A stretch of 64,000 bases of DNA from Brachypodius melanocephalos. Taxonomy: Eukaryota; Chordata; Aves; Passeriformes; Pycnonotidae. This document shows, one piece after another, positions 12,301-23,455 of this stretch (positions are counted from its first letter, which is position 1; every line of letters begins with the position of its first letter). The notes below the pieces were generated by a model, which saw nothing but the letters and a program-made list of their open reading frames with translations, had not been told where the DNA came from and made no database searches. The stretch is from the NCBI GenBank assembly GCA_013398615.1, contig VZSR01000514.1, forward strand, positions 4,617,996 to 4,681,995. The letters run 5' to 3'. The translations under genes were made by a program, and so were the position numbers.

Positions 12301-15300
12301 GATGAATAGTGTAAAGGAAATATGATAAGCAGCTTGCAAGCTTTCTGAAAGGCATAAGCTGCTATAATTGTCATGTCAAGGTTCACATGAGTTTAGCTGA
12401 AGTCTTTCAGTGCCTTGCTAAATTTATCTTGAATTGTCAATGAAATGAGTGACAGTCTCTGAAGGTCAACAGAAAAGTATCTGTAATGTCTGGCTGGCTC
12501 CTGGACAAGGTGGGTATTCTTACACACTGTACTGAAGCATTATTAATATGGATATCACACATAGATTGTTACTTCTCAGTCCCTGATCATGCAAATACAT
12601 GCCTTTTGCCAGGACTTGCCTTATCATGTCCTGTTGTCTACTGCATGCTGCCTTTAATATAACTGATGGGATGTGCTGTGAGATAATGAAAATAAATGTA
12701 ATCATAGCTACTTATTTATATTTTAGCTGTCAGAAAAAGAGGGATCTTCAGGGTCTGAAAGTCAGTTCAGTTCCTTGTCAAATGATATTTGAGCAAATGG
12801 GCTGTGCATAGTGAGATGAAGTGAAAAACAACATTGAGTATATTGGTCAGAAATGCTCTTTTTTAACTGCTGCCAGAGCCCATGTGATGGACAAGGGCTT
12901 GTGAAAAGAAGCTGATGGAAGATTTTTGAGGGTGCAATGCTGGAAACATTTCATGTGACTATCTGATTTTGAGCTATCTTCTTCCTCCAGGACAGATTTG
13001 AAACTCCTTGGGTTTTAATACTTACCTGATTGGCCTGAAGACCCCTTGCCAGACTTTGCATATTTGGAGATAACATTGCCATGAGGCTGGGCATAGCAAA
13101 GTTGGCTCTCCTGGGCTTCCTGGGCAGCCAGCTGATGAAAGAGTTGGGTGTCTCAAGAGCATATTTATTAGTGTTTCCAGCATCTCAGCTTCCAGCTTGT
13201 CAGCAGGGAGCCTGGAAGCTCCAGGACCTCTCATGCTTCCCAGGTTTCTGACATGAACTTGTTATCTGGGATCTGCAATCCAAGGCTCTAGGCCCTCTAC
13301 AAATGCAGTTGCCAGCTCAGAAACACAGAAATCAACTTAAGTGGGACTTAAGTTGCTGCAAAAGCCCTGGGTGTCTTAAGAAAAGTGTGCCAGCTTATTG
13401 GGGGTTTTCCAGGTTCTCTGCTGCAGTATTGGAATCCTGGGGTAGGTTTAAAGTTAGTTTGAAAGCCAGACAGTTAGGATTTTATATTATTTTCTTTTAA
13501 ATCATGCAATGGACATACTTAAAAGTGAAGCAAAATTCATTCTCATAGCCAGAAACTGCAGATGTTTGAACAACGGACTTGAAAGACAGGAAGGGTTTGG
13601 TTTGAGCAAAATATGTTTGTTTTATAAGAAAATATATCCCTTATCTAGGTGAAATTTGCAATGCAATAGAAATGTTGTCAGAGTAAGTGAGGTAGTTCTT
13701 TGATGTAAGGACTGAAGAAGAGGAATCAGACCAGTTTATCTGTAATTCTGTAGCTCTGTGATAGGAAATTTCTCTATTTTAAAATAAAAGTAATTCACAT
13801 GATAGAAATCATGGGAAGAGAGGGCATCTGTTCTTTCGACTGGCTATATCTGTCTCAGCAAATCAATCCAGTGTTTCCATATATTGAATCTGCTGCTGTG
13901 TCCATAAATGTCAGCCAGCAGGGACCAACCATCCCATCCCTACTATTCAGAAACCAAAATCTTTTAGTGGCTGGGAGCCATAAAGCAGGAACTATCCCTT
14001 GGAGAGGTGAGACTGGGAGAAGAGTGGCTCCAGGGGGAAGATGCTAATGATGTTGCAGGGATCCTACAAAAGGCAGGTTTGGGGAATTGTATTCACCAGG
14101 TCCTGCTGCCCCCACCATCTCAGGAGCCCCTGTGTCAGCCCAGTCATGCAGTCATGCATTACTGGTCATGCAGTAATACATGTGGTTACAAAGCTGCAGT
14201 CAGGCTGTGCTTTTGCCAGAGGTGTGTAATGTTATAGCTCTATTTAGAGATTTACATACAACAACCCCTCCAAACCTAACATTAAATTAGAAATAGAAAA
14301 ATGGTCCACTGAGAGAAATTGGAGTGACTGCACACCATAGTACAGCTGTTAGAGTTGCACTAAATAGGTACCTGATTTGAATGGAAAAGCATTTTTTCCT
14401 GATTTTACTTCATTTGTAGATCCACCCAGAAAGTGTTCCCAAGAAGTTTACAAATGTCTCTTTAATAAACTGTTTTCACTCAATACATTTATTCATTTGT
14501 TAAGCAAATTCTAGGTACTTGGAAATGAGATCTCTGGAATACCCGGAGGCAGAGTCTAAACAAAGGCCCTCTGCACCAGGCTGGGAACAAGAGGACGTCT
14601 TCACCGAGCTCAGCATTCCCCTGGGTACGTTGGGCCGCCCACTGCAATACCCGGCCTTACAAGAAGATGTCACTTGAAGGCTATTTGCTGTATTTGTTTT
14701 GCAGAACAGATGTGAGGAGAGAAGGAACAGAGTGTATGACAGACGGGTAGCTGAAAGAAACAGGCTTTTGATTCTAGATCATTGTTACTTCATTCAAAAT
14801 TAATGGCAAAAGGCAGCTGATGAGATGAAATAAGTTCCCTTGGACTATATATGAAAAAAACCTTAGTAATTTAAAAGTCTTTGACATAAAAGTGTAAGCA
14901 ATGGCTTTACTGTGTAAATACTGATTATGAGCAAAACACCTGAACAAGTACATCCTCAAAAGCAATCTGTGTAACTTAAATGTGAATTTACTGCTAAAAA
15001 GTATTACTGCTTTTCTAGCCTTTGAAGTTACAGGGTGAAGTTTCCAGCCAATTTTATGGGAAGGTAGATTTTAAAGCATGTATGTCTAAGAGAGAAGAGA
15101 AAAGGTGTGTTTTCAATGCACAGGATGTTAAAGTGAAGCTCAATATTGCAAAATCAGGGAAATCAAAGAAGTGAATCCAGGATTCAGTCTTCCTATTCCT
15201 AATATTTAACTAAATAGCACATTTTTTATTTGAAAACAAGTTTATTATGGGATGGGTAGGATTTCAACTGACATTTTAATATAATTCAGAATTTCTCAAC

Positions 15301-18300
15301 AGGTGTGGAATTTGTGGTGCCTAGAACTGGGTTTTACTGCAAGCTCTGTGGACTCTTCTATACAAATGAAGAGACAGCAAAGACAAGTCACTGCAGGAGT
15401 ACTGTTCACTACAAAAATCTCCAGGTAAAAACACACCTGAAGCTACCTAACGACAAGATCATGGGATGGTTTGTGTGTAAAGTAGATGATGCAATAAGAA
15501 ATTAGTTTTTATTGTGTGGACAGAATTCAGATGAAATTAAATACAAGTAAACAAACTTTTCAGTAGTTCCAATCATTAGCATTCTATTTTCTCACTCTCA
15601 GATCCTTGAAATCAACTTCTGGGTCATAGATAAAATGAGGCCAGGTGATAATTTGATCTTCTCATCTACATTTGGTCCTTGTCACTAGCACAGCATGCAA
15701 CTCAGATCTTTAATTCCCTGTTTCAGAGGGTCCCAGAGGTTTCTGTCACTGGGAGTGACCCCAGTAGCAGGCTTTAGTACATTTTAATGTCAGAAGCATT
15801 AAACATGGCGTTTGTCTGATAATGTAGCCAGAGCCATTTCTGTTTGTGTGGGTTTCTCAGTGTATTTCGGCTGGCAGCTCTCTGTGACACGCAGGCTCTG
15901 CCAGGCATTTCCTGTGACCCGCTGAAATCCCCTCCCTGTGTGCCCAGCACCACTGCTGAGTGATTTCCATCAGGATATGCAGGAGCATGTCAGTGCTTGT
16001 TGCTCCATAAGAATGTAACAAAAACATGTCAGCAGTTGATAACAGTCAGCACAGGGAGACCACGTGTGCCTGCAGTTCGGTCAAAGCCCTGCCTTTGTCA
16101 CTTTTGAGATGCACCATCGATAGAATCAGTCACAACAGCCTGAGCATTACCTGTCCGTGCTCAGGGCTCCTCAGAGGAGATGGCCTTGGCTCCCACCTCA
16201 TGAGCAGGATGTGTTCCCTACACACACACTTGTGCTGGCATTGTCATACTCTTAGCAAAAGTCATGGCAGAGCAAAGCAGAGCTGCTACTCCTTTCTCTG
16301 TTCCTTCCCTCTGCCCACAGTAAATGTGGTAACTCTGCTTCTGTTCAAGTAATAGCTCTCTTTCCTTAGCTGGCTAGTAGGTATTGACTTTTCTAGTGAC
16401 ACTCACAGTCAAGTAATTTCTCTGGGAGAATTTTCTTCTTGGCTTTCCTGAAGTTCCATAGCTGTAGTCATACAAAGGCCTCTGGCTTCCAAAGGCTTCC
16501 TAGAGATCTCTGATGCTTGCTCATAATGGACCCTCCAAGTGCAAGCATGAAAAACAGGTGCCCAGTTTGCATTCCTTTTTCTGCTTCATACGAAAAAATC
16601 CAGAGGGATTCACCAGAAGTGGCACCACTCAGTGCAGGCTGTGTATCCCATGCAAGTCTGTCCCTAAGAAACTCATACTAAAGAAAGATTGCAGCTCCTG
16701 CCTCGACCCTGGAAACTGGTTCCATGGGAAGAAGAGGGATTTTTTTTTTTAAATTTTCTAACTTATTTTGTTAAAGTCATAGGAAACAGACCCAACTAAA
16801 ACTGACTTAGTGTGAAAATAGCCTCTTTTTCTCCCTATTAAGACATTTCCCATGAGTACTGTGGTAGATATCTATCACTGACTTGAGATAAAAGAACAAA
16901 GACTATAAAAGCTGTTAAAATTAAATCTGCCAAATGCAGTAATAAAAACAGGCTGTTCTGTCGAGCCATACCTCTTATCTTACTAAATACAGGAAGTAAA
17001 TGTCTTGTCCAACTTTTGCCAGCCCAAGTGGAAACTTAGCAATTTTCAAATCACTGTTCCATGTTGCTAGAACACTTTTAGTTGCCATAAAGCTCATTTA
17101 TGCATTCTGCAAGGAATGAATCTTCTCCTGTGATGATTAACAAGTTAATGAGTGTATCCACCAATATAGGAACTAGGGACTCTGCAGTGGAGCTATGGGA
17201 GTGCTGCTGCAGTGTTCCTGTTCTCCCTCCTGAATGCCAAATGCCATCATCCAGTGACAACAACAGTGTCCCAAATTGTGTCACGGCTTTGACTCTTTTA
17301 TAGCTGATTTGCTGCTTGTTGTCTCTTGTGATCTCCTTGGGCCTCATCCAAAATATATGTTCCGTGTTTGGATTTGAATGCGAAACTGAACAGCTTTTTC
17401 GCCAATTTTCTTCCAAAAGCCTTGTTTATGTGATGATGGTTTTGTCTTGAAGTAAAATAATCAACTTCATCTAACTATGTTGCCCTTCAAATAACATCAA
17501 TCACTGATTTAAAAAATCGGCTGGTGCTTTGTCAGTCTCACAGACTTTTTGTAATTTTTAATTCTCTTCATCAGAATAAATTATTTTTCCCAGGTGATAT
17601 TTGTATTTACAGATACACTGCAATTCCCACATCCAAAAAATCCATATTTTTGCCATCCCCGCCTCCACTTCCTCCAGCTACAGAAAGCTGTCACCATTCA
17701 TCTGGTGGAAGCTACCTTGGCAAATCAGTACAGTATTCCATCCTGTTTTCCACTAGCTTTATGCAGTATTTGTCAAAATTTCTGTTTAAATGAAAAGACC
17801 ACTGCCATTTTGCTATATATTAATCTGAATCTGCAAACTTCAAATCTGGTGTTTGTGGTGCTCGTGATAGCTGGCAACATCAGCTAAAGGTATGGGATAA
17901 AACTCAGTCTTGTTTTGGTCAGTGCTCATTAAAAGCCCCAAAAGCTTGGGTTGCCTGTTCCAGGGACAAGTGTTAGTGATTTATTATGGTTCATGGTGTA
18001 CAGAACACGTCTCCCAGCCTTTATGGTCCCTATATCTCTGTATACTACTGTAACATTTACTCTGGCTTTTTGCCACATGGAATTTTGCACCCAGAGATTG
18101 AGACTGAGAGTTGTGTAATTTCCACAGCCCAGTCTCTCTATTCAGAGTAACAAGGGTGCAGTCCTCACTTTGTCACAGCTATGTCCATTCATTGCCATTG
18201 CTGAATGCCTTCCTGATGAACCTCTTACATTCAAAACTTGTATTTACCTGGGAGAATGTGGCAATTCTAACACAGCCCTTAGTGTTTTTACATCTATTTC

Positions 18301-19431
18301 TCATTTAATCTCTTCCCCATGGATGCCAAAGAGTAAACTGTACTCTGGGGAAATCATGGAAGTAGAGAAAATTTTGCAGTGCTGTGAAAGGGTCTTTTCA
18401 AAACAAATCAGAATGAGTAAATAGCTAGAAAAGGAGTTTTATGATCCTAATAATGTGTAGGTCAGTTATTCTTGCATGTGATGTACGTGATGTAAGTCAT
18501 TAATAAGAATACCTCTACATTATCATGTTGGAATTTCCCTGGTGTCTCTGCAATAGCTGCTGCTGAAGAAGCTTCTTTCCATCCATTTTTATGTCTGCTG
18601 ACCTTGAATAAATAGTTTGAGCACTATTTTGAGACCCATATCCATTCATCATCCATTTTGTGTGCAGCTCTGCCAACTAAGAGCACTGCCAAAAGGCTGA
18701 AAGCCTCACTGGCCATGTCTGTTCTTTTAAATCTCACTGAATACCCAAAGCAGTGAAAGGCTTTATCTTAAAGAAACACAATAAATGTAAATACTCTAGC
18801 CAAACTGCTAAATTATGTTAATTATTACTGAGTGTGATTATTTCCTTAAAACAAAATGTTCTCGTACAAAAGGTGTATCTCTGAACTGGACATGCTGAAA
18901 ATATAATATGTAAACTTTAAATCGAGACTCCAAAATCACGTTTATGTTCTGACACACCAGTACTTTCCTCGCAGAATTCAGTTGACTCAGTGGAGTTAGT
19001 TCCTGCCCTATAGCATAGGGGAGTAGAGAAAAGGTGAGGTCTCATTACACAGATTGATGGGGAGTAGCTCCTGGTTCTGTCACCAGTTCTCCTCATGGCA
19101 CACAGTAAACCTCTGAACTTCTGAGGCTTTGCATATATTCAGGTAGTTTGCCTGACACAGCCATATTTTCTGGCTTGAGTTTTCAACAAAATGGGGCTTC
19201 AATGTGCTTTCATTCCTTTTGAGATGCTGGAAGAGTTAGAGCTCTGAAGAGGCATAAAGAATCCTGTGTTGAATATTTTCAGTTTTGGTAACAATGCTTT
19301 GGTTTTTTATGTGATTGCAGAAATATCTATCCCAGCTTGCAGAAGAGAGTCTGAAAATGAAGGAAGAAGGCAGCCCTCTGGCTCAGGATGACACTGGCAT
19401 CGTTCCTCACTTTGCAAAGAAAAAACTATGA
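96..19431 (+). CDS. RBM20: RBM20, 3' part of the gene (ten coding exons, 791 residues)
   Basis: RNA-binding motif protein 20 is a nuclear SR-like splicing regulator of striated muscle that controls titin and other sarcomere and calcium-handling transcripts. Ten exons join in frame: 96-311, 4199-4342, 4631-4762, 6565-6644, 7452-8133, 9945-10043, 11451-12120, 14505-14624, 15303-15424 and 19321-19431 (stop). In the joined 791-residue fragment, the RRM has RNP2 VVHICNLP (83-90) and RNP1 AFLEMAY (121-127). The RSRSP core of the RS region is at 198-202. An acidic, Glu-rich stretch follows (exon 11), then a C2H2-type finger with C727, C730, H744 and H750, and the C-terminus ends in KKKL. The length fits the last ~780 residues of the 1227-residue human protein as I recall it. 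Every junction keeps frame. The promoter, N-terminal Pro/Gln-rich part and first zinc finger lie upstream of the window, so the gene is partial here by position, not broken. Confidence 0.95.
312..4198 (+). other. RBM20: RBM20 intron 5
   Basis: About 3.9 kb of AT-rich intron. I see no conserved coding frame; the open frames present are short and low-complexity. A-rich and T-rich runs occur near 2209-2222 and 2307-2316. No mobile element is recognisable by eye. Confidence 0.75.
4199..4342 (+). CDS. RBM20: RBM20 exon 6: first half of the RRM
   Basis: It codes for 48 residues in phase 0, from a tttcccag acceptor to a CAG|GTATTG donor. It holds RNP2 (VVHICNLP) and the strongly conserved GLPFGKVTNYILMKSTNQ segment. 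It is nearly identical to mammalian RBM20, which fixes the gene identity and frame. Confidence 0.95.
4631..4762 (+). CDS. RBM20: RBM20 exon 7: second half of the RRM
   Basis: It codes for 44 residues in phase 0, with a gtgctag acceptor and an AAG|GTAAGA donor. It starts with AFLEMAY (RNP1, split from exon 6 at the preceding Gln) and ends RMSKRYKELQLK, completing the RRM fold. Confidence 0.95.
4763..6564 (+). other. RBM20: RBM20 intron 7
   Basis: An intron of about 1.8 kb. It holds a (TTTG)n simple repeat near 5272-5300. Nothing else is recognised. Confidence 0.75.
5272..5300. repeat. T-run plus (GTTT)n simple repeat
   Basis: A run of T is followed by about five GTTT units. It lies in an RBM20 intron and is probably a microsatellite without function. 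Confidence 0.85.
6565..6644 (+). CDS. RBM20: RBM20 exon 8: linker between RRM and RS region
   Basis: This 80-bp exon has a ttattag acceptor and an ACAG|GTAAAA donor. It reads [20 protein letters not shown] and then LLREVD, matching human [20 protein letters not shown]. It ends in phase 2 (AG of an Arg codon), which sets up the tandem acceptor of the next exon. Confidence 0.94.
6645..7451 (+). other. RBM20: RBM20 intron 8 ending in a tandem acceptor
   Basis: An intron of about 0.8 kb. Its 3' end is ccctgcagcag, a NAGNAG arrangement that gives two possible exon 9 starts three bases apart. Nothing else is recognised. Confidence 0.8.
7452..8133 (+). CDS. RBM20: RBM20 exon 9: RS-rich region with the RSRSP hotspot
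   Basis: This 682-bp exon begins G|TAT GGC after the second AG of a cagcag tandem acceptor and ends GAG|GTAAAC. The RS core RPRSRSPISRSLSPRS is intact. In people, missense changes in RSRSP cause dilated cardiomyopathy and mislocalise the protein. The remainder is highly charged (Arg, Glu, Lys, Ser), as in the mammalian exon. Reading through the donor gives about 34 intron-coded residues before a stop at 8236-8238. Confidence 0.94.
8134..9944 (+). other. RBM20: RBM20 intron 9
   Basis: An intron of about 1.8 kb. A short direct duplication of about 10 bp (atgcagatct) lies near 8319-8338. A GC-richer stretch near 8940-9110 has open frames, but none resembles a known protein. Confidence 0.7.
9945..10043 (+). 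CDS. RBM20: RBM20 exon 10 (Glu/Lys-rich)
   Basis: It codes for 33 residues in phase 0, with a ttattttag acceptor and an AAG|GTTGGT donor. It reads LEKEEQ... and ends ENTRKEK, aligning with human ...GKEEQEG... and PENTRTKKE. It is low-complexity and moderately conserved; the identity rests on order, phase and the ENTR motif. Confidence 0.88.
10044..11450 (+). other. RBM20: RBM20 intron 10
   Basis: An intron of about 1.4 kb. I see no repeats or coding segments in it. Confidence 0.7.
11451..12120 (+). CDS. RBM20: RBM20 exon 11: glutamate-rich region
   Basis: This 670-bp exon has a tttgtgacag acceptor and an AAGG|GTAACT donor (ends phase 1). It starts DRDWESGSEIEGETWYP and contains NMEELVTVDEVGE and ELEEIVPVDQK, the conserved acidic block in which a human cardiomyopathy change (E913K) has been described. 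The second half is fast-evolving and acidic, with a run of Asp/Glu near 11770-11800. Confidence 0.94.
12121..14504 (+). other. RBM20: RBM20 intron 11
   Basis: An intron of about 2.4 kb. A small cluster of cagtcatg-like direct repeats lies near 14141-14180. The 3' end carries a T-rich tract before ttgttaag, the in-frame acceptor. Confidence 0.7.
14505..14624 (+). CDS. RBM20: RBM20 exon 12
   Basis: This 120-bp exon reads (A)NSRYLEMRSLEYPEAE and ends EDVFTELSIPL(G), matching human ENSRYVEMKSLE and EDVFSELSIPLG. Exon 11 ends in phase 1, so only the acceptor AAG at 14502-14504 keeps frame. The more typical-looking TAG at 14512-14514 would shift frame. The donor is CTGG|GTACGT. Confidence 0.88.
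14625..15302 (+). other. RBM20: RBM20 intron 12
   Basis: An intron of about 0.7 kb, AT-rich, with nothing recognised. Confidence 0.7.
15303..15424 (+). CDS. RBM20: RBM20 exon 13: C-terminal C2H2 zinc finger
   Basis: This 122-bp exon has a ctcaacag acceptor and a CCAG|GTAAAA donor. It reads VEFVVPRTGFYCKLCGLFYT followed by SHCRSTVHYKNLQ. C-x2-C and H-x5-H ligands are visible, as in the matrin-type finger of RBM20/MATR3-like proteins. It is almost identical to the human exon. Confidence 0.95.
15425..19320 (+). other. RBM20: RBM20 intron 13
   Basis: An intron of about 3.9 kb. I see no exon-like conserved frame. A weak MIR-like segment on the minus strand near 19060-19150 is too degraded to call. 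Confidence 0.7.
19321..19431 (+). CDS. RBM20: RBM20 exon 14: C-terminus and stop
   Basis: The exon follows a gtgattgcag acceptor. It codes for 36 residues starting KYLSQLAEESLK, then DDTGIVPHFAKKKL and a TGA stop (19429-19431). Human ends KYLSQLAEEGLK...DSGIVPRFERKKL. The exon continues into the 3' UTR. Confidence 0.95.
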   Translation, partial: KYLSQLAEESLKMKEEGSPLAQDDTGIVPHFAKKKL

Positions 19432-19541
19432 TGCAGATGAACTGGAAGAGCTGTAATGAGTGAATGCTGATACTTTTTTTTTTTTTTTAAAATTTTATTT
19501 CTATGATATAACTGTCAATTTGCACTGTACAGAGGAGGGGA

Positions 19542-19547
19542 AATAAA
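19542..19547 (+). terminator. RBM20: Proximal poly(A) signal of RBM20
   Basis: A canonical AATAAA 111 bases after the stop codon, following a T-run. Use in vivo is not shown by sequence alone. Confidence 0.45.
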
Positions 19548-21255
19548 GAGCACGTTCCATGCATCTATGCCCAGAGTGCCATTAAAAACCAAAATGCCTG
19601 AAACTGTTTCCCACGGTGAAGCAATGCTGGCATATCTGTTAGAAGTGGAGCAATTCTTTCTCACACTCTGTGTGCTGGGAGTGGTTTCCTAGATTAAATC
19701 AGAATTCTCAGGGATTCTTAAAGTTTTACTTCTGATGTAACACATCAGGTCAGGTGGAGTACTTAGAAGCACTCAGCATCCTCCAGTGGACGCTGGAAGG
19801 AAAGGAGATATGACTATTTATAGGCTTTAATGTTGCTTAAAATATCTTCAGCCATTTCGCTCATTGCCCCAGTGAGAAGTAGGATTTGCATAGGATATCT
19901 AAAGCCATTTTGCTAAAACTAGTGAGTAGATGGCATAAAGTAAACCCCATCAGCACCTACCTCCATGTCTTAGAGCTTGGTGAAATGACAAAATGTTTGT
20001 GTTGTCAAGCACTGACCGTACACTGCCGGTGTTGTGCGAATTTAGGGGGAGCCACAGTCTGTCCCAGGGACCTCACAGCCTGAACCCAGCACAGCAAGAG
20101 CAGTTCAAATGCACGTGCTGACAGCCAGCCTGCTCTGGTTTCAGCATTTTCCATGGTGTGGTCAGGGTGTTCTCCAGGGACCGTTGTGTTTGAAACTCTT
20201 CTTTGTGATAATTCTAAGGGGTGCCAACTTTGAGTCTTACAGACTTGAAACTCTCATGAGAGGCTTTTTAAAGTGCCACATGTTTGGACCATGTCTCTTT
20301 TGGACATTTTATTCAAGATCCTTGCTTTTGGGGTCTTTTTGTTTTCTTTAAAGCTTGCTTTTCCTCAGCTTGGCAACATTGAATTTTCCTGGTTTTTATG
20401 GAAAGATGCCAGATTTCTAATATTGTTTTTGTATTTTATTTCCCTGAATTTTTTAAGGTGAATACAACAACTGATGGCTCAGAGCGCTGCACTGAGAACA
20501 CAGGATGCACCAGCAGCTCTGGCATTATTATGACCTATTGTTTCTGCACAGTTGTTGCTTAGTATTTTGCAAAGTCCCTTTGAAATGCACTGTACAAGTT
20601 TCTGGTTCATTTCAATAGGGCTTTGTGTACTAAAGTGAATACGCATGCAAACCATTGCCAGGATTGATCCCAGAGTTTATAAAATGCCCTGTGCAATCTG
20701 GGCAGATAGGGATTTGCAGGCATTTCCATTCTTTGCCAGACACTAATATCCATCACAGTACCTTCTGTAAAAATTGCTGGTACTGGATGTCCTGTTTAGA
20801 TATTGTGCAGAGGAAAGAGTTTCCCAGAAGGTTCTAGCTATCCCTAAGAATGACAGGGATGTTGCACAATATTGCAAAGTGGCTAAATTGCCAAAACTGC
20901 TTCCACCAAAATATTTGTTCCATTATGTCTTGTGCCAGCAGCTGTGCTCGTTCTCTGAAGTACCCTGTAGCCAGGCAGTGTCTCTCAGAGGTGCCTGGTG
21001 TTGTTGCTTGAAGCCCTGTTCCATTCCATGGTCTGTGCTTTCCACTCATTTTTACCAGAGGTAGGTTCAGATTTCATAGTTGGAATTCCTGCTTCTTGCA
21101 AGTTGAGGGATTCCTTGCATCCCAGATTCAGACAGAGCCTACCAAACGACAAGGGGAAATGAAAAAACATTACAGCCTAAATCCTCCTTTGTCCAGGCTT
21201 GAAGTATGTTAAGACTTGTGTCCATCTGTCATTTAAAACAGCTAGTTTTGGGGTG

Positions 21256-21345
21256 GGTTTTTTTTTTTTTTTTGTTTTGGTGGTTGTTTTTTTTGTTGTT
21301 GTTGTTGGTTTAGTTTTATTTTGGTTTGAGGTTGGTTTTTTTTTC
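21256..21345. repeat. T/G-rich low-complexity tract
   Basis: A 15-base-plus T run is followed by ttgttgttgttg and ggtttt units, with pyrimidine/G content throughout on the plus strand. If transcribed as RBM20 3' UTR it would be a U/G-rich segment. Confidence 0.85.
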
Positions 21346-23433
21346 CCCTATGGAGAAGAAAAAAAATCCACCAATATTGCAAACCAGGTATTTTTCCTTC
21401 AAGGGTTGGGTTTTCCTTTGACTGTTTGTTTTTCACATTGCAGTGAAACTTGAGCACAGGGCTATTAGGACAAGAGCTTGTATTGCAGGCTGTAAGATGA
21501 TGAAAATGGCAGTAAAGATTGTGCAATTGTCTTCCAAAGTGCAGCTCTCTAGCTGGTCATATATCATCTGAATATGAAGTTCCCTTCATGCCCTTCAGCA
21601 CAAACTGAACACAAGGGAAGGAAATCACTACAAATGCAAGCATCAAATCTTTGAAGCTAACCCTGCTATCAAACTGGGGCTCTCACCAGCCTGATGGGAG
21701 CTTGTTAGACCATGTGGTTAAGCTTAATTGGATGTGAGACATAGCTGACTGAATATCAAAGTCATATGCCTACAGCAACTTTATCCCCATGTAACCTCAA
21801 ATGAGAAAAGTATCACTGTTATTATTCTTTATTTGTAGTGCAGCAGAAGCTACAGGTCCACTGCCTTTATTATAGGCAAGGCACAAATCCACAACAAAGA
21901 CTTTCCCAGGCCAAAGAGCTTTAAATCACACTTTTTGAAAACAGTCAACAGGTGGATACAGGTAGGCAGGGAAAGCAGCATGTAACCATGAGATTTTGAC
22001 TGGCAGCAGAAATATAATTAAAATAAGTGTTTACCCAGGGGCTTATTTTTGGATTTATGGGAGATGATTCAAACTATTTTTCCCCTCCTCTGGTTCTAAA
22101 CCAGGTTCACTCCTTTCATTCACAGCTTGCATTTAACCTCCTTTTTTTTTTTTTGCCTGGACAGTTGCATTAGGAATGCAAAATCCCTTCTTGACACAGT
22201 GGGTCTTGGTATCCTTTGGTCCCCAGCCACTTAAGTTTCAGTCTCCAGAGGTGGAGTCTTGACTGAGGCTCAGTAGGAAATGCCCTGGCTGCAGATACCT
22301 TGTTTGGGTCACAGCTACAGGCCCTTGCTTGCCACCAAGGAAGGAGGCAGCTCTAGATGGCATCTCTGCCCTGTGCAGCTTTCTCTTCTAGAGGGAGATG
22401 ACTCAGGTGAGCAATGCAGGTGCAGAGCCCAGCCCCGCAGATGTGATCAGAGCCAGATATTTGTAGAGGTGGTTTGGACATCCCATCCCTTTGGGCTCTA
22501 TCCTGACAAAACAGCAATCTGCAAAATCCTGGGAACAGCCAAATGGGCACTTCCCCTTCTGAGAAGGTCCTTTCTCCTCTAAACCTCAACAGTTGAAAGC
22601 AATCCCAAGTCTCAATTAGCTCCTAATTATGCCAATGATCAGCTTTCAGCCCGATGCACTTTGAGAACTCAGAGATAATCTCCTTCCCTCTCCAACAGGC
22701 CATCATGCAATGCTGACAGGCACTCCTCAACTTCTCTCTACTACCTATTCTGCTGGGGAAGAATTCTGCTGTAGGCAGACCCTTACCTTCCTCAGCTTGT
22801 GTAAAAATATCTTGTTTCTTTTGGTTTATTATATTTAAAATCTTGACTTTTTTTAGTTGGCATAATTCATCATCACTATAATCCACGCTGTTTATTTATA
22901 TATATATAGCACAAAGCAGGCTCAGGTCTAGCCAAACAAATATTGTTATTTAAAAAGGAGCTTCCTTAATATATCAAAACCATTTCAATACATCTCAACC
23001 AAAGATTGCACTTTTATAATAGGGACTATGTTTTTCATCTCTGTGAAATCTGTATTGATCTCAAATAGTCTTTAATGTCAATCTGCAACATACTTCCTTT
23101 TAAGAAAAAAATGAAATAATTAAACATTTGCCCCATTAGATCAGACAAAGTTTCACATTGGCTTTAACACTAAATTAGTGTTAGGCTGGTTATATTCAGG
23201 GTTTTTTTCTATTATCTAAGGATTAAGGCTGTGATTTGTTGAATTGTACTTGAACTGGACCAGATGTACTATTTATTGAGCTTACATAATCTTGTTAATT
23301 TAAGTTTTGGTTTGTAAACAGTTGAAATTTGTTAGTACTTGTTTAATTATGTAGGAACTGTCACCAATATTAACTGATCTGTGTAACTGATTGCAAAGTG
23401 TTTCAATTTGTGTTTCTTAAGAAGAAAGATTTT

Positions 23434-23439
23434 AATAAA
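23434..23439 (+). terminator. RBM20: Distal poly(A) signal of RBM20
   Basis: A canonical AATAAA at the end of an AT-rich block. The sequence downstream changes character and includes a GT-containing stretch (ttggtgggca) suited to a downstream element. This is the likely main 3' end, by analogy with long mammalian RBM20 mRNAs. Confidence 0.5.
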
Positions 23440-23455
23440 GAGAATTATAAAGCAT

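Larger units (their letters stand above)
19432..23455 (+). other. RBM20: Probable RBM20 3' UTR
   Basis: No gene is recognised after the stop until the intergenic region. An AATAAA at 19542-19547 could end a very short 3' UTR. The AATAAA at 23434-23439, after an AT-rich block from about 22900, could end a 4-kb 3' UTR. The human gene also has a long 3' UTR. Inside lie T-runs (22142-22154) and a T/G-rich tract (21256-21345). The extent is inference. Confidence 0.5.

Noticed and set aside
14515..14624. RBM20 exon 12 starting after the TAG at 14512-14514
   Set aside because: Joined to exon 11 it is out of frame and hits a stop at once; the AAG acceptor restores conserved NSRY.
19060..19150. Possible MIR fragment on the minus strand
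   Set aside because: Only a short stretch (gtaaacctctgaacttctgag) resembles MIR; other landmarks are missing.
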